Below are positions 36,958 through 45,237 of a stretch of 64,000 bases of DNA, piece by piece. The first letter of the stretch is position 1. Each line of letters begins with the position of its first letter. Source of the DNA: Bacteroidales bacterium (GTDB lineage Bacteria; Bacteroidota; Bacteroidia; Bacteroidales; UBA932); the NCBI GenBank assembly GCA_017412645.1, contig JAFPWX010000013.1:1-64000 (forward strand). The letters run 5' to 3'. The position numbers and the translations under genes are program-made. A model generated the notes under the pieces. The model was not told the origin of the DNA. It ran no database searches and was given only the letters and a program-made list of their open reading frames with translations.

Positions 36958-38260
36958 AGAAGATGTTGTAGTGACCGAAGGTCTCGGCATCCCACTCAGT
37001 GGCCTCAGCAGTGAAGAGGATCTGGTTAGGAGCAATGGTGATGACATAGGTCACGAAGTTGTTCTTTGCCCAGTTGACTGACGGCAGAGAAAATTCTCCA
37101 GTCTTCTTGTAGTAAGTGTGATTCACGGTATCTGCAGTACCTGTAGCGGGTACACTGCTGATATAGACAACAGTTCCATCGGCGAGCTGGCACTTGACTC
37201 CACCAGCACCTTCCTCGACCTGCTCGTATACTTCACCCTCGATAGCTGCGCCATTGGTCTGTGCAGATTCTTCCACGATAGGAAGACTTGCAGCGTCCTT
37301 GAGGTAGATCTTCTTTGTGTTCTGCGTGGGGACACCGTTGGTGGTGACAGTCCAAGTAACAGTGATGTACTGAGCCTTAGGATTCGTATTGATCAGCATA
37401 TCCTGAGGGACAAGGAGGAAGATGTCATCTGCTTCAACGCCAGAGTTGGCAGCGGTAGCAGTAAGGTTGCCTGCGGGAACGGCGATGGTGTAATCTGCAA
37501 GAATAGCATCGTCATCTACATAGGCATTGTTGCTCCATACGGTGCTGGTAGCAGAGCCGTCGTAGCTGGAAGTCAGAGTACCGCTCTTCACAATATTCTT
37601 GAAGGAAGCGCTGTTCACTACGATGTTGGTGTTGGCATCGTTAACAATAGCCGGAGAAGTCCTGAACTTGACCTGAACCTTGGTAAGCTGGTGCTTGAAG
37701 TTGAGGTTCACAGTGCCATTGGTGCCGCTGTTGGTGGCTTCATAAAGCTGATCCTTCACAACATCTGCAACCATGAAGTCTACCTGATCGGCAGCAGCTG
37801 CCTGAGTAGTGAAAGTGAAAGCACCAAGTCCGTCAGGAGCGGTGATACCGCTTGCATTGGACGGATAGTAGGCGTAGAAGCTGAGCTTGTCAGGAGTCTC
37901 ACCGGTGGGCCAGTAACGGGCGCCGTCGGGATAGACGTTGGTAGCACCATCTGCATTACCGCCGGTCTTGTAAGTAACAGTGTACCATTCGTTGGAATCA
38001 CTGAAGTAGGCGGTACCGTTGGAACCATTGAAGGAAACATCATTGGCAGTGTACCATCCCCAAACGTCGAAGTCGGCGTTGTTGATAAGAGTGGTGCTGG
38101 CAACATAGTAGTCGCTATCGGCCTTTACAAGAGCCTTAGGAGCGTAGTTGGAGAAGCTGATGGCCTTCTGGTCATCGTTCACCTTGGTGATGGTTTCAAC
38201 CTTTGCGCAAGAGGCAAGGGTGAGGGCAGCCGCAGCTGCGAGAACAAAAAACTTTTTCAT
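36956..38260 (-). CDS. Fimbrillin-family lipoprotein
   Basis: 434 residues, lipobox LTLASCAKV. Motifs: GARYWPTGETPDKLSFYAYYPSN, VDFMVADVVKDQ, TVNLNFKHQLTKVQVKFRT, and C-terminal WAKNNFVTYVITIAPNQILFTAEATEWD. It is the closest relative of the gene at 38383-39489; the two share the N-terminus and the intergenic hairpin block, which indicates a recent tandem duplication. Candidate major pilin. Confidence 0.87.
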   Translation of the reverse strand: MKKFFVLAAAAALTLASCAKVETITKVNDDQKAISFSNYAPKALVKADSDYYVASTTLINNADFDVWGWYTANDVSFNGSNGTAYFSDSNEWYTVTYKTGGNADGATNVYPDGARYWPTGETPDKLSFYAYYPSNASGITAPDGLGAFTFTTQAAAADQVDFMVADVVKDQLYEATNSGTNGTVNLNFKHQLTKVQVKFRTSPAIVNDANTNIVVNSASFKNIVKSGTLTSSYDGSATSTVWSNNAYVDDDAILADYTIAVPAGNLTATAANSGVEADDIFLLVPQDMLINTNPKAQYITVTWTVTTNGVPTQNTKKIYLKDAASLPIVEESAQTNGAAIEGEVYEQVEEGAGGVKCQLADGTVVYISSVPATGTADTVNHTYYKKTGEFSLPSVNWAKNNFVTYVITIAPNQILFTAEATEWDAETFGHYNIF

Positions 38261-38319
38261 AACGCGTTTTGATTTTTGTTTGTTAATTATTTGATTTTTA
38301 ATTGTTTGTTTCTTTTTTC

Positions 38320-38386
38320 GGACCCCGCCGGGCGGTCAGGCCCGACGAGGCGGGTGTATGAATGGTTAGTTCATGGTGTGTATTAG
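38320..38386 (-). repeat. Duplicated intercistronic hairpin block, copy 2
   Basis: Same layout as 36893-36957: CGGGC/GCCCG stem (38329-38344) with a GGTCAG loop, then TGAATGGTTAGTTCATGGTG next to the stop codon. A further 60 AT-rich bases lie between it and the ATG at 38260. Confidence 0.7.
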
Positions 38387-39489
38387 TCAACAGTATAGAA
38401 TCCATTGGTCGGGCCATCCCAGCCAGCCACAGTAGCGGTGAAGTAGATGGGGTGCGGACCTACGGTAATAGTATAGATCACATACTGGTTCTTTGCCCAG
38501 TTGATATGATTGGAAGAGCTGTCAAGCATGTCATAAAGATCAACAGTGGCCTCGTTGGCGATAGCGGGATCGCTGCCGCTCTGGACAGTCCAGCTGATGG
38601 TGAGTTTCTGCTGATCGGCGGCGATAGTCTGAGGAACCATCAGGAAAATGTCGTTTGCATCGTTTCCGGAAGAGACTGCAGTGGTGGTAAGGGCAGCCGA
38701 AGGAACTGCTACAGTGTAAGCCTGAGCGGTATTTGCAGTGCCCCAAGTCTTAACAGTCTTGGATGCGTCATAAGCATCGGTAGCGGTACCATTATAAGAA
38801 GTGGTAAGAGTGTTGGTCTTGAAAATACCCGAAAGAGAAGCACCGGTTACAGTAACAACTGCGTCAACGTCGCTCTTCTTGAACTGGAAAACAACCTTGG
38901 TAAGCATGTGGCGGAAAGTGAGAGCCACAGTACCGTCGGTACCGCTGTTGGTGCCGGGGTTACTGTTCCTGGTGTCGTAGGTCTGATCCGCAACAACATC
39001 GGAAACCATGAAGTCCACCATTGCAGCGGCAGAAGTTTGGGCAGTGAAGGTATATGCACCGAGACCAGCGGCAGGAGGAGTAATACCAGAACCGTTCTTC
39101 GGATAGTAAGCGCAGAAGCTCAGCCATTTCGGCGTGTCACCGGAGGGCCAGTAACGAAGGCCGTCGGTGGTGTAATCGTTAGAGCTGCCAGTGGTGTTTC
39201 CGCCAGACTGATAGATAACAGTGTACCAATTAGCGAAGAAGTTTGTACCGGTTCCTGCGAAAGCAGTTCCATTGTTGGTAGACCAACCCCAAACACCGAA
39301 CTCTGCATCCGCGATGAGGGTGTTGCCAGAAGCATAGAAATCAGCATCCGCCTTGGCGAGAGCCTTGGGGGCATAATTGGTGAAAGTAATCGGCTTCAGT
39401 TCATTGTCAACCGAAGTGTAGGTTTCGAACTTAGCGCAAGAGGCAAGTGCGAGAGCAGCGGCTGCTGCGATGATGAAATACTTTTTCAT
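38383..39489 (-). CDS. Fimbrillin-family lipoprotein
   Basis: 368 residues, lipobox LALASCAKF. Motifs: LRYWPSGDTPKWLSFCAYYPKN, MVDFMVSDVVADQ, GTVALTFRHMLTKVVFQFKK, and C-terminal WAKNQYVIYTITVGPHPIYFTATVAGWD. First of the five fimbrillin genes in transcription order, the usual place of the main shaft subunit. A 77-bp T/G-rich gap separates it from the DUF5119 gene. Confidence 0.87.
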   Translation of the reverse strand: MKKYFIIAAAAALALASCAKFETYTSVDNELKPITFTNYAPKALAKADADFYASGNTLIADAEFGVWGWSTNNGTAFAGTGTNFFANWYTVIYQSGGNTTGSSNDYTTDGLRYWPSGDTPKWLSFCAYYPKNGSGITPPAAGLGAYTFTAQTSAAAMVDFMVSDVVADQTYDTRNSNPGTNSGTDGTVALTFRHMLTKVVFQFKKSDVDAVVTVTGASLSGIFKTNTLTTSYNGTATDAYDASKTVKTWGTANTAQAYTVAVPSAALTTTAVSSGNDANDIFLMVPQTIAADQQKLTISWTVQSGSDPAIANEATVDLYDMLDSSSNHINWAKNQYVIYTITVGPHPIYFTATVAGWDGPTNGFYTVD

Positions 39490-39566
39490 AATACTTTGTT
39501 TTTTGTTTGTTATTATTATTTGTTTCTATTTTTGTTTTCGTTACATTCGATTTTGTTACATTCTCA

Positions 39567-40700
39567 TCATAGCTTCATCTCAACCTCAATTTCATCCTCC
39601 CAGTCTTCAACGCCTGCGGTAAAGCCGCCACCACCTTCAGGACGAACATCCGGGAAGGTTATTATCGGATCGGTGGCGCTACCGAACACCAGGCGGTAGA
39701 GGTTGCGGTAACCGGGATTGGGCTCGAGCACCTGCATCTTGTCACCCACATTGAAGGTGTAGTTGGCTATGGTGGAGTTGTCCACCAGCAGAGCCGATAC
39801 GTTGAGCGTGGAGTCGCGGGTGGCCGAAGGCTGTTCGCCGTCGGGCAGACCGAAAGTGGTGATGATGCCGTCTACGTGGCCGATGCCGAGCGGGCGGTCG
39901 TCGTAGGTAAGGGTCCACTGATTGGCGTTGATGAGCTGGATGGCGCGCTCGGAGGCTGTGGTCTTCTTGGTAAGCTCCCATGTACGGGCCATACCGGAAT
40001 TGAATGCGCGCATGCTCTGCAGGGCGCCTATATTGCCTGCATATATGGTAACCCAAAGCTGGGAAACTGTATTCTTGGGATAAACGGGGATGCGGATGGT
40101 GTAGTACTGTATACGCTCCTCGTAGTATGCTTCTTCAGGATCGGTGGTGTCGCTGCCGCCGGCCTTGGTAGTGCTGCGGCCGTTGCGACGGCGGATGTTC
40201 TTCCAGGTGGAGTAGTAGTACTGATACTCCTCGGTCATTTCCTGAGTGATTTCGAATTCGTCGGAAACGCCCACGCAGAGGAGTTTGTCGGGGTTTTCCA
40301 CCACGGCTTCGTCGTCGGAACGGGTAACCCAGCGGACGGAGGTCTCGGTGAGGGATGCGGAGGCGTTGTCGAACGAAGTCATGTTCTGGAAAGTCACACG
40401 CCAGTATTCCTCGGGGCTCTGGTTGATCATATACATCTTGTAATGACCGACCGGGAGCTGAACCTCGCAGGAGTCCACGTTGGAAGTGGTGATGGAGCTG
40501 TAGTAAGCGCCGTCACGGAAGAAGTAGAGGCTGATTCCGTCGGGCTTGATGCCGTCGGGATAGACGCTCACCTCCCAGAGGCACTTCACGATAACGCGGG
40601 AAGTGGCGCTCTCAAGGTTCTCGAGCGGACGCCTCTGGCAGGCAAAAGCCGCCATCAGGGCCACTACAGCAACGATTATATGGCCAAACCTGCGCATCAT
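39567..40700 (-). CDS. DUF5119-like fimbrial lipoprotein, anchor candidate
   Basis: 377 residues, lipobox MAAFACQRR. LENLESATSRVIVKCLWEVSVYPDGIKPDGISLYFFRDG and the later LPVGHYKMYMINQSPEEYW match DUF5119-type proteins that accompany fimbrillin operons and resemble the FimB/Mfa2 anchors. The C-terminus is a short beta tail. The ATG overlaps the stop of the OmpA-repeat gene (ATGA). It likely anchors or caps the base of the fimbria. Confidence 0.72.
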   Translation of the reverse strand: MMRRFGHIIVAVVALMAAFACQRRPLENLESATSRVIVKCLWEVSVYPDGIKPDGISLYFFRDGAYYSSITTSNVDSCEVQLPVGHYKMYMINQSPEEYWRVTFQNMTSFDNASASLTETSVRWVTRSDDEAVVENPDKLLCVGVSDEFEITQEMTEEYQYYYSTWKNIRRRNGRSTTKAGGSDTTDPEEAYYEERIQYYTIRIPVYPKNTVSQLWVTIYAGNIGALQSMRAFNSGMARTWELTKKTTASERAIQLINANQWTLTYDDRPLGIGHVDGIITTFGLPDGEQPSATRDSTLNVSALLVDNSTIANYTFNVGDKMQVLEPNPGYRNLYRLVFGSATDPIITFPDVRPEGGGGFTAGVEDWEDEIEVEMKL

Positions 40701-43700
40701 TTCTCTGTCCTCCTATCGTTATGGCCGAAGATGTACTTGATGCTCACGCCGGCCTTGGTGGGACCGAACCATGTGAGCTTGCCGTAGTCCTGGAAAATGA
40801 GGTGCTTGTCGTCGGAAGAGCCCTCATAAATGCGAGCGTGCGAACCCAGCCAGCCGGCACCGACGAAGGCGTCGAGCCTCCAGTCCTTACCGAGATCCCA
40901 GGCCCAGCCGATTTCGAGACCGACGGTCTGGAATTCGCCCTGCCAGCCCTTGTGGTGGGGTTCGATATCGTAGTAACCGGCTCCGAGGTCGATACCTGCG
41001 AACGGGCCGATCATAACATCCATAGGATTCTCGCTCCTGCCTCCGAAGAACCAGTAGCGGGCGCCGATATCCCATTTGAGGATCTGCCAGGCGCGGGAAT
41101 TGTCGCGGCTAACCCACCACGGGAAGGTGTATTCGCCGAAGATGCTGACCTTCTTGCCAACGGGAACCTCGATTGCGAAGTTCGGGGTGATGGCGAGGTC
41201 GTAGAGAGCGTTGGTGGAGACGGAGAAGAGCGGCTTGCGGACCTCGGGTGCCACAGGAACTGCGAGGGTGTCGACCGGAGCCACGGTGGTGTCGAGGCTG
41301 TCGCGGGTGTCGTCCACGGTGAGGGTCTCGTCTTCGACGGTTACGTCGGGAAGGGCCTCCGGCTCGGGTGCCTCCACCTTTGCACGGGTGGCGTGCATGC
41401 TGGCACGACGGGTGAGCGGAAGGATGTTGTCCTTGATGTAGCCTTCCCATTCGGGGAGCTTCCGGAGGCGCTCCTCGCGCTTGTCGGCGCTTTCGTCGGA
41501 GTTTGCAATCTCGAGAATGGTGTTCTTGGTATTGTCGTCGAGGTTTTTGTCTGCCTTGACGGCTTCCTTGAAGGCATCCCAGTCTTCTCCGTTGGATTCG
41601 AGAACCACATGACCCTTGTATTCGGGATAGTTTTCTTCGATCCACTTCACGAGGCTCTCTCCGCGTTCGCGGGAGAAGTTGTCGTTGGAGGAGACGGGAC
41701 CGTCGATGGAAGAGCTGGAGCGCACAACGATGGTTTCGAAGTCTTCGGGCTTGCGGCCGTCGAGAATCTTTGCGATCTCGTCGAAGACCTCGGAGTTGTT
41801 GGCGTGGTCGGACTTCACGGTGGTGCCGTTCAGCGGGAAGAGCACATGGGCGGTTCCTTCAGTCTCGCGGGTGACGGTGGTTCCGTCGGCCTCACGGGTA
41901 ACGGAGGTGCCGGTTCCGGCGGTCTGGGTGCCCTCGGAGGCGGTTTCACCGGCCTGAGTTCCGGCAGCGGCTGCGCTGTAGTTGTATTCAACGCTGGCAC
42001 GCCTGGTCTGCGGGAGGACGTTGTCCTTCAGGTAATTCCAGCTGGAAAGCTCCTTAAGGCGGGCCTCCTTGCTGTCCGGAGTGTCGTCGGAGTCGACAAT
42101 CGCGAGGATGCTGTTGCGCTCGGACTCGCTCAGGGTGCTGTCGGACTCAACCGCGCTGCGGAGAGTGTTCCAGTCTTCGCCGCAAGGATTCACTACAACG
42201 CGACCCTTGTACTGCGGATAGTTCTGCTCGATCCAGGAGGCGAGGTTCTCTGCGTACTCGCATGACACGCGCACGTTGTTGGAGGAGTCGCCCTCGATGG
42301 AGGAAGCGGAAGTTATGACGATGGACTCGAAGTCCTCGGGATTGTGGCTGCCGAGAATCTTTGCGATCTCTGCAAGAGCGGCGTCGTTGGAAGCGTAGTC
42401 ACGCTCGACATTATTGCTGTTTGCCGGGAAGAGGACGCCGACCTGACCTGCGGTCTTGCCTTCAGCGGTAGTGGCGGCGTCAGCCTCGGTGGAGGTGGTT
42501 TCGCCGGCCTGAGCACCTTCGGAGGCGGTTCCGGCAGCGATGCCAGCCTCGGTGGCAGCCTCAGCAGCGGCAGTGCTGTAGGAGAAATCTACAGTGGCGC
42601 GCCTGGTCTGCGGAAGAACGTTCTCCTTCAGGTAATCCCAGCAAGAGAGCTTCTTCAGCTGGGCTTCCTTGCTTTCCAGACTGTCATTAGAGTCCACGAT
42701 TGCGAGGATGCTGTTGCGGGTGGCCTCGTCCAGATTGCTGTCGGACTCGACCGCGCTGCGGAAAGCATCCCAGTTTTCCCCGCAAGGATTCACGACGATG
42801 CGACCCTTGTATTCGGGATAATTCTCTTCGATCCAGCTTGCGAGGTTCTCCGCATACTCGCGTGACACGCGGGCGCTATTAGAGGAGTCGCCCTCGATGG
42901 AAGAACCGGCGACGATGACGATGGACTCGAAATCTTCGGGCTTGTGGCTGCTGAGAATGTTTGCAAGCTCTTCGAGGGCAGCACCGTTGGAAGCGTAGTC
43001 ACGCTCGACGGAAGTAGTATTCGCCGGGAAGAGGACGCCAACCTGACCGGCGGACTCGCCGGAGGTGGCGGTGGATTCGGCAGCTGCTTTTCCGGATGCT
43101 GCGGCTGCATAGTCTACCACGAAACGAATCTCCGCATAGCGGAGGCTGCGGAAGTAGGCCGCATAAAGACGGCTGTAAGTCGGGAGCTTCTTGAGGCGGG
43201 CCTCACGGGTGTCGGGCTCGTCACCGGAATCGATTATGCTGACGATCTCATCCTTTTCGGAGGCAGTGAAGCGGGAATCACCAAGAACAAGATTCTTGAG
43301 ATCTTCCCAGGACTCAGCCTGAACATTGGTGCTGATGCGACTGCGGAGAAGAGGATGAAGTTCGACGATGTAGTCTTTGAGAGCATTTGCACGGCGCTCG
43401 GAGAGGGCCATGTTGTAGTTGAAGTTACCTTCGAGAGAGGAGAAAGAAGTGATCTGCAGGCCGGAAACGCCGTTGGCGGCGCAAACGGTTGCAAGGGAGT
43501 CGATAGTCTCGAGGGTAGCGGCGTTCGACATGTAGGAGGCCATGATGGCTTCGCTGTCGAAGCGATAATAGACGCGCTGTACGCTCTCACGGGCCTCTGT
43601 GCCCTTGTCCTGCGCGCGTACAAAAAAAGCACCGGCAGCGCCGGAGGCCCAGAAAACAAGCGCCAGGGCGGCCACTACGGCTGCCTTGGCGGACTTGCTG

Positions 43701-43726
43701 ATGCTCTTTATGAAGCTCTGGGTCAT
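40697..43726 (-). CDS. DUF3575-type outer membrane protein with four OmpA-like repeats
   Basis: 1009 residues. A signal region, one divergent module (about 45-205), two near-identical modules at 229-384 and 429-584 exactly 200 residues apart, a fourth at 627-776, then a DUF3575 beta-barrel (about 831-1009, KPLFSVSTNALYDLAITPNFAIEVPVG). Each module has a SIEGD/SLEGN turn followed by Arg-rich helices (SREYAENLASWIEENYP), as in DUF3868/OmpA-like proteins. First gene of the fimbrial operon, it probably forms the outer membrane platform. Homologues usually have fewer modules. Confidence 0.8.
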   Translation of the reverse strand: MTQSFIKSISKSAKAAVVAALALVFWASGAAGAFFVRAQDKGTEARESVQRVYYRFDSEAIMASYMSNAATLETIDSLATVCAANGVSGLQITSFSSLEGNFNYNMALSERRANALKDYIVELHPLLRSRISTNVQAESWEDLKNLVLGDSRFTASEKDEIVSIIDSGDEPDTREARLKKLPTYSRLYAAYFRSLRYAEIRFVVDYAAAASGKAAAESTATSGESAGQVGVLFPANTTSVERDYASNGAALEELANILSSHKPEDFESIVIVAGSSIEGDSSNSARVSREYAENLASWIEENYPEYKGRIVVNPCGENWDAFRSAVESDSNLDEATRNSILAIVDSNDSLESKEAQLKKLSCWDYLKENVLPQTRRATVDFSYSTAAAEAATEAGIAAGTASEGAQAGETTSTEADAATTAEGKTAGQVGVLFPANSNNVERDYASNDAALAEIAKILGSHNPEDFESIVITSASSIEGDSSNNVRVSCEYAENLASWIEQNYPQYKGRVVVNPCGEDWNTLRSAVESDSTLSESERNSILAIVDSDDTPDSKEARLKELSSWNYLKDNVLPQTRRASVEYNYSAAAAGTQAGETASEGTQTAGTGTSVTREADGTTVTRETEGTAHVLFPLNGTTVKSDHANNSEVFDEIAKILDGRKPEDFETIVVRSSSSIDGPVSSNDNFSRERGESLVKWIEENYPEYKGHVVLESNGEDWDAFKEAVKADKNLDDNTKNTILEIANSDESADKREERLRKLPEWEGYIKDNILPLTRRASMHATRAKVEAPEPEALPDVTVEDETLTVDDTRDSLDTTVAPVDTLAVPVAPEVRKPLFSVSTNALYDLAITPNFAIEVPVGKKVSIFGEYTFPWWVSRDNSRAWQILKWDIGARYWFFGGRSENPMDVMIGPFAGIDLGAGYYDIEPHHKGWQGEFQTVGLEIGWAWDLGKDWRLDAFVGAGWLGSHARIYEGSSDDKHLIFQDYGKLTWFGPTKAGVSIKYIFGHNDRRTEK
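41399..43042 (-). repeat. Tandem intragenic repeats, 600-bp period
   Basis: Modules at 42575-43042, 41975-42442 and 41399-41848 encode the OmpA-like repeats. The first two are in exact 600-bp register and roughly 80% alike by eye. VLFPAN, ERDYASN, FESIVI, YAENLASWIE and LPQTRRA mark each unit. Ala/Thr/Glu/Gly-rich linkers separate them. Confidence 0.85.
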
Positions 43727-43809
43727 GCTTTTCTGCTTTTCTTTTTTCTGGCTAGCAGAAGCGCATTATCCCCCATTAAGTGTGGAGACACTTCTGAACT
43801 AACCGGCGG

Positions 43810-43840
43810 CAAAGATATAACAAGTTTTTTTACTGTGCAA
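43810..43840 (-). promoter_or_regulatory. Promoter of the fimbrial operon
   Basis: TATCTTTG (43810-43817, minus strand) with TTG (43838-43840) 20 bp upstream. The leader to the ATG at 43726 is about 75 nt and carries the AAGTGT/ACACTT hairpin. Confidence 0.7.
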
Positions 43841-44061
43841 GAAAAATTTTATTTTTTTTCACAATTTTTTGCTGATTCGCATATTTTTTCGTTTTCTTTT
43901 AACAAAATGGGGGCACTTAACCCCTAAATACGCGCGTATAGGCCTACAATAGGGCTTTAAAACGAAACCTTTCGAAACGTTTTGATATTTTCAAACCGCA
44001 TGCCATTATAAAAACATGAATTTAACGATTGCAAAATTATTATAAAAAGATTGAGCAAAAA

Positions 44062-44093
44062 TTTGTTTTTTAAAAATAATTGTTTTATCTTTG
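44062..44093 (+). promoter_or_regulatory. Promoter of the divergent fimbrillin-regulator unit
   Basis: TTTG (44062-44065) and TATCTTTG (44086-44093) with 20-bp spacing, a textbook Bacteroidota promoter. The leader to the ATG at 44128 is about 28 nt. Confidence 0.8.
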
Positions 44094-44127
44094 CCCTTGG
44101 AACGTCACGAAAGACGGCCAGAAACAT

Positions 44128-45237
44128 ATGAACTATACCTATAATATTATTATTAAAAGAGTGCTCCCCTTTGCCGCTGCGATGGTGGCTTTCGGAGTCA
44201 TGCTGGCATGCACACGTATGGACGACGTTTCCCTTCCTGAGGTTTCCAAGGGCAAACAGAAGATGGATTTCAATATTCTAGTCACCAGAGATGGTGAAGC
44301 CGTGAGCCCGGAACGCTCGGGAATAACGACCAGGGGTGGAAATTTCGACGAATCTTCAAACCTGGCCACAATGGATCCCGATATTCCCTTTGGCCTTATC
44401 GGAATCGACTTTGAGAACGAAACCCTGGTTCTGGACAATGCTAAGGTCGGAACCAGCAGCGGTGCTTACAGCGGGTGGTTCGATAACTACCTCTGGGAAG
44501 CCTCTAACGTAATCAGCTTCAGCGCATATTATCCATATGTAGACGAAGTTAGTTACGGTCTCAGCTACGAGAGCTACTCTATCCCCTACTCTGTTGAGGA
44601 TACCGAAGCCGGTCCTCTTGTGAGTAAAACAGTGGAGAAAGCAATCGACCAGTTAAACATGGTACCCCTTGTCTTTCAGCACATTACAAATGACATTGGG
44701 TTCAAGATCTGCGACGTCACACCCGCTCCTGAACTGCAGGGCCTCATCCACCTTCGCAAGCTTACGGCCACCAATGTGGCGTCGTCCGGAATCTTCACCA
44801 ACGACGTGCAGAACAGCACCGGAACCTGGCACAGGCAGGCTTATTACCGCAAAGTTGTCGTGTTCGAAGGGGATGCCAAGGTTGGCGTAGGCTCGGAGAA
44901 CGAGAAGTTCGTGGGCTACGAGACCCTTGAGGACCGCCTGAAAGACAGCCATCGCTACTATTCCATTCCTGACGAAATCGAGATGGGAAAGCAGTGTGTA
45001 GAGGTTGTCTACGATGTGGAAAGCTTCACGCTGGGTGGCTACACCTATTCAAAACTGGAAGGCCAGACCGCCAAGTACATGCTGTACGGCCTTCTTCCGA
45101 ACAATGTGTTCGTGTATGGCAAGCAGTACACCTTCCATATTGGACTGGACTTAAGTACAGTATATAGGCAAATAACCTTCACTCCGAGCGTAAGTGAGTG
45201 GGAAACAAAAATTTACGAGAACAACGACGACTTTTAA
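44128..45237 (+). CDS. Fimbrillin-family lipoprotein, divergent unit
   Basis: 369 residues, lipobox MLACTRM after a longer than usual N-terminus. Motifs: WEASNVISFSAYYPYVDE, LVFQHITNDIGFKICDVTP and a C-terminal YGKQYTFHIGLDLSTVYRQITFTPSVSEWE. The start at 44128 follows the promoter; earlier in-frame codons precede it. It is cotranscribed with the membrane AraC regulator, whose ATG follows the stop directly (TAAATG). It may be an accessory subunit or the ligand-sensing partner of the regulator. Confidence 0.82.
   Translation: MNYTYNIIIKRVLPFAAAMVAFGVMLACTRMDDVSLPEVSKGKQKMDFNILVTRDGEAVSPERSGITTRGGNFDESSNLATMDPDIPFGLIGIDFENETLVLDNAKVGTSSGAYSGWFDNYLWEASNVISFSAYYPYVDEVSYGLSYESYSIPYSVEDTEAGPLVSKTVEKAIDQLNMVPLVFQHITNDIGFKICDVTPAPELQGLIHLRKLTATNVASSGIFTNDVQNSTGTWHRQAYYRKVVVFEGDAKVGVGSENEKFVGYETLEDRLKDSHRYYSIPDEIEMGKQCVEVVYDVESFTLGGYTYSKLEGQTAKYMLYGLLPNNVFVYGKQYTFHIGLDLSTVYRQITFTPSVSEWETKIYENNDDF

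Larger units (their letters stand above)
43727..44127. other. Divergent regulatory region between two fimbrial units
   Basis: 401 bp, strongly AT-rich, with no gene. Minus-strand promoter at 43810-43840 and plus-strand promoter at 44062-44093. A perfect hairpin AAGTGT-ggag-ACACTT (43778-43793) lies in the minus-strand leader. Poly-T runs at 43840-43890 fill the middle. Likely binding ground for the AraC-type regulator encoded at 45238. Confidence 0.6.
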
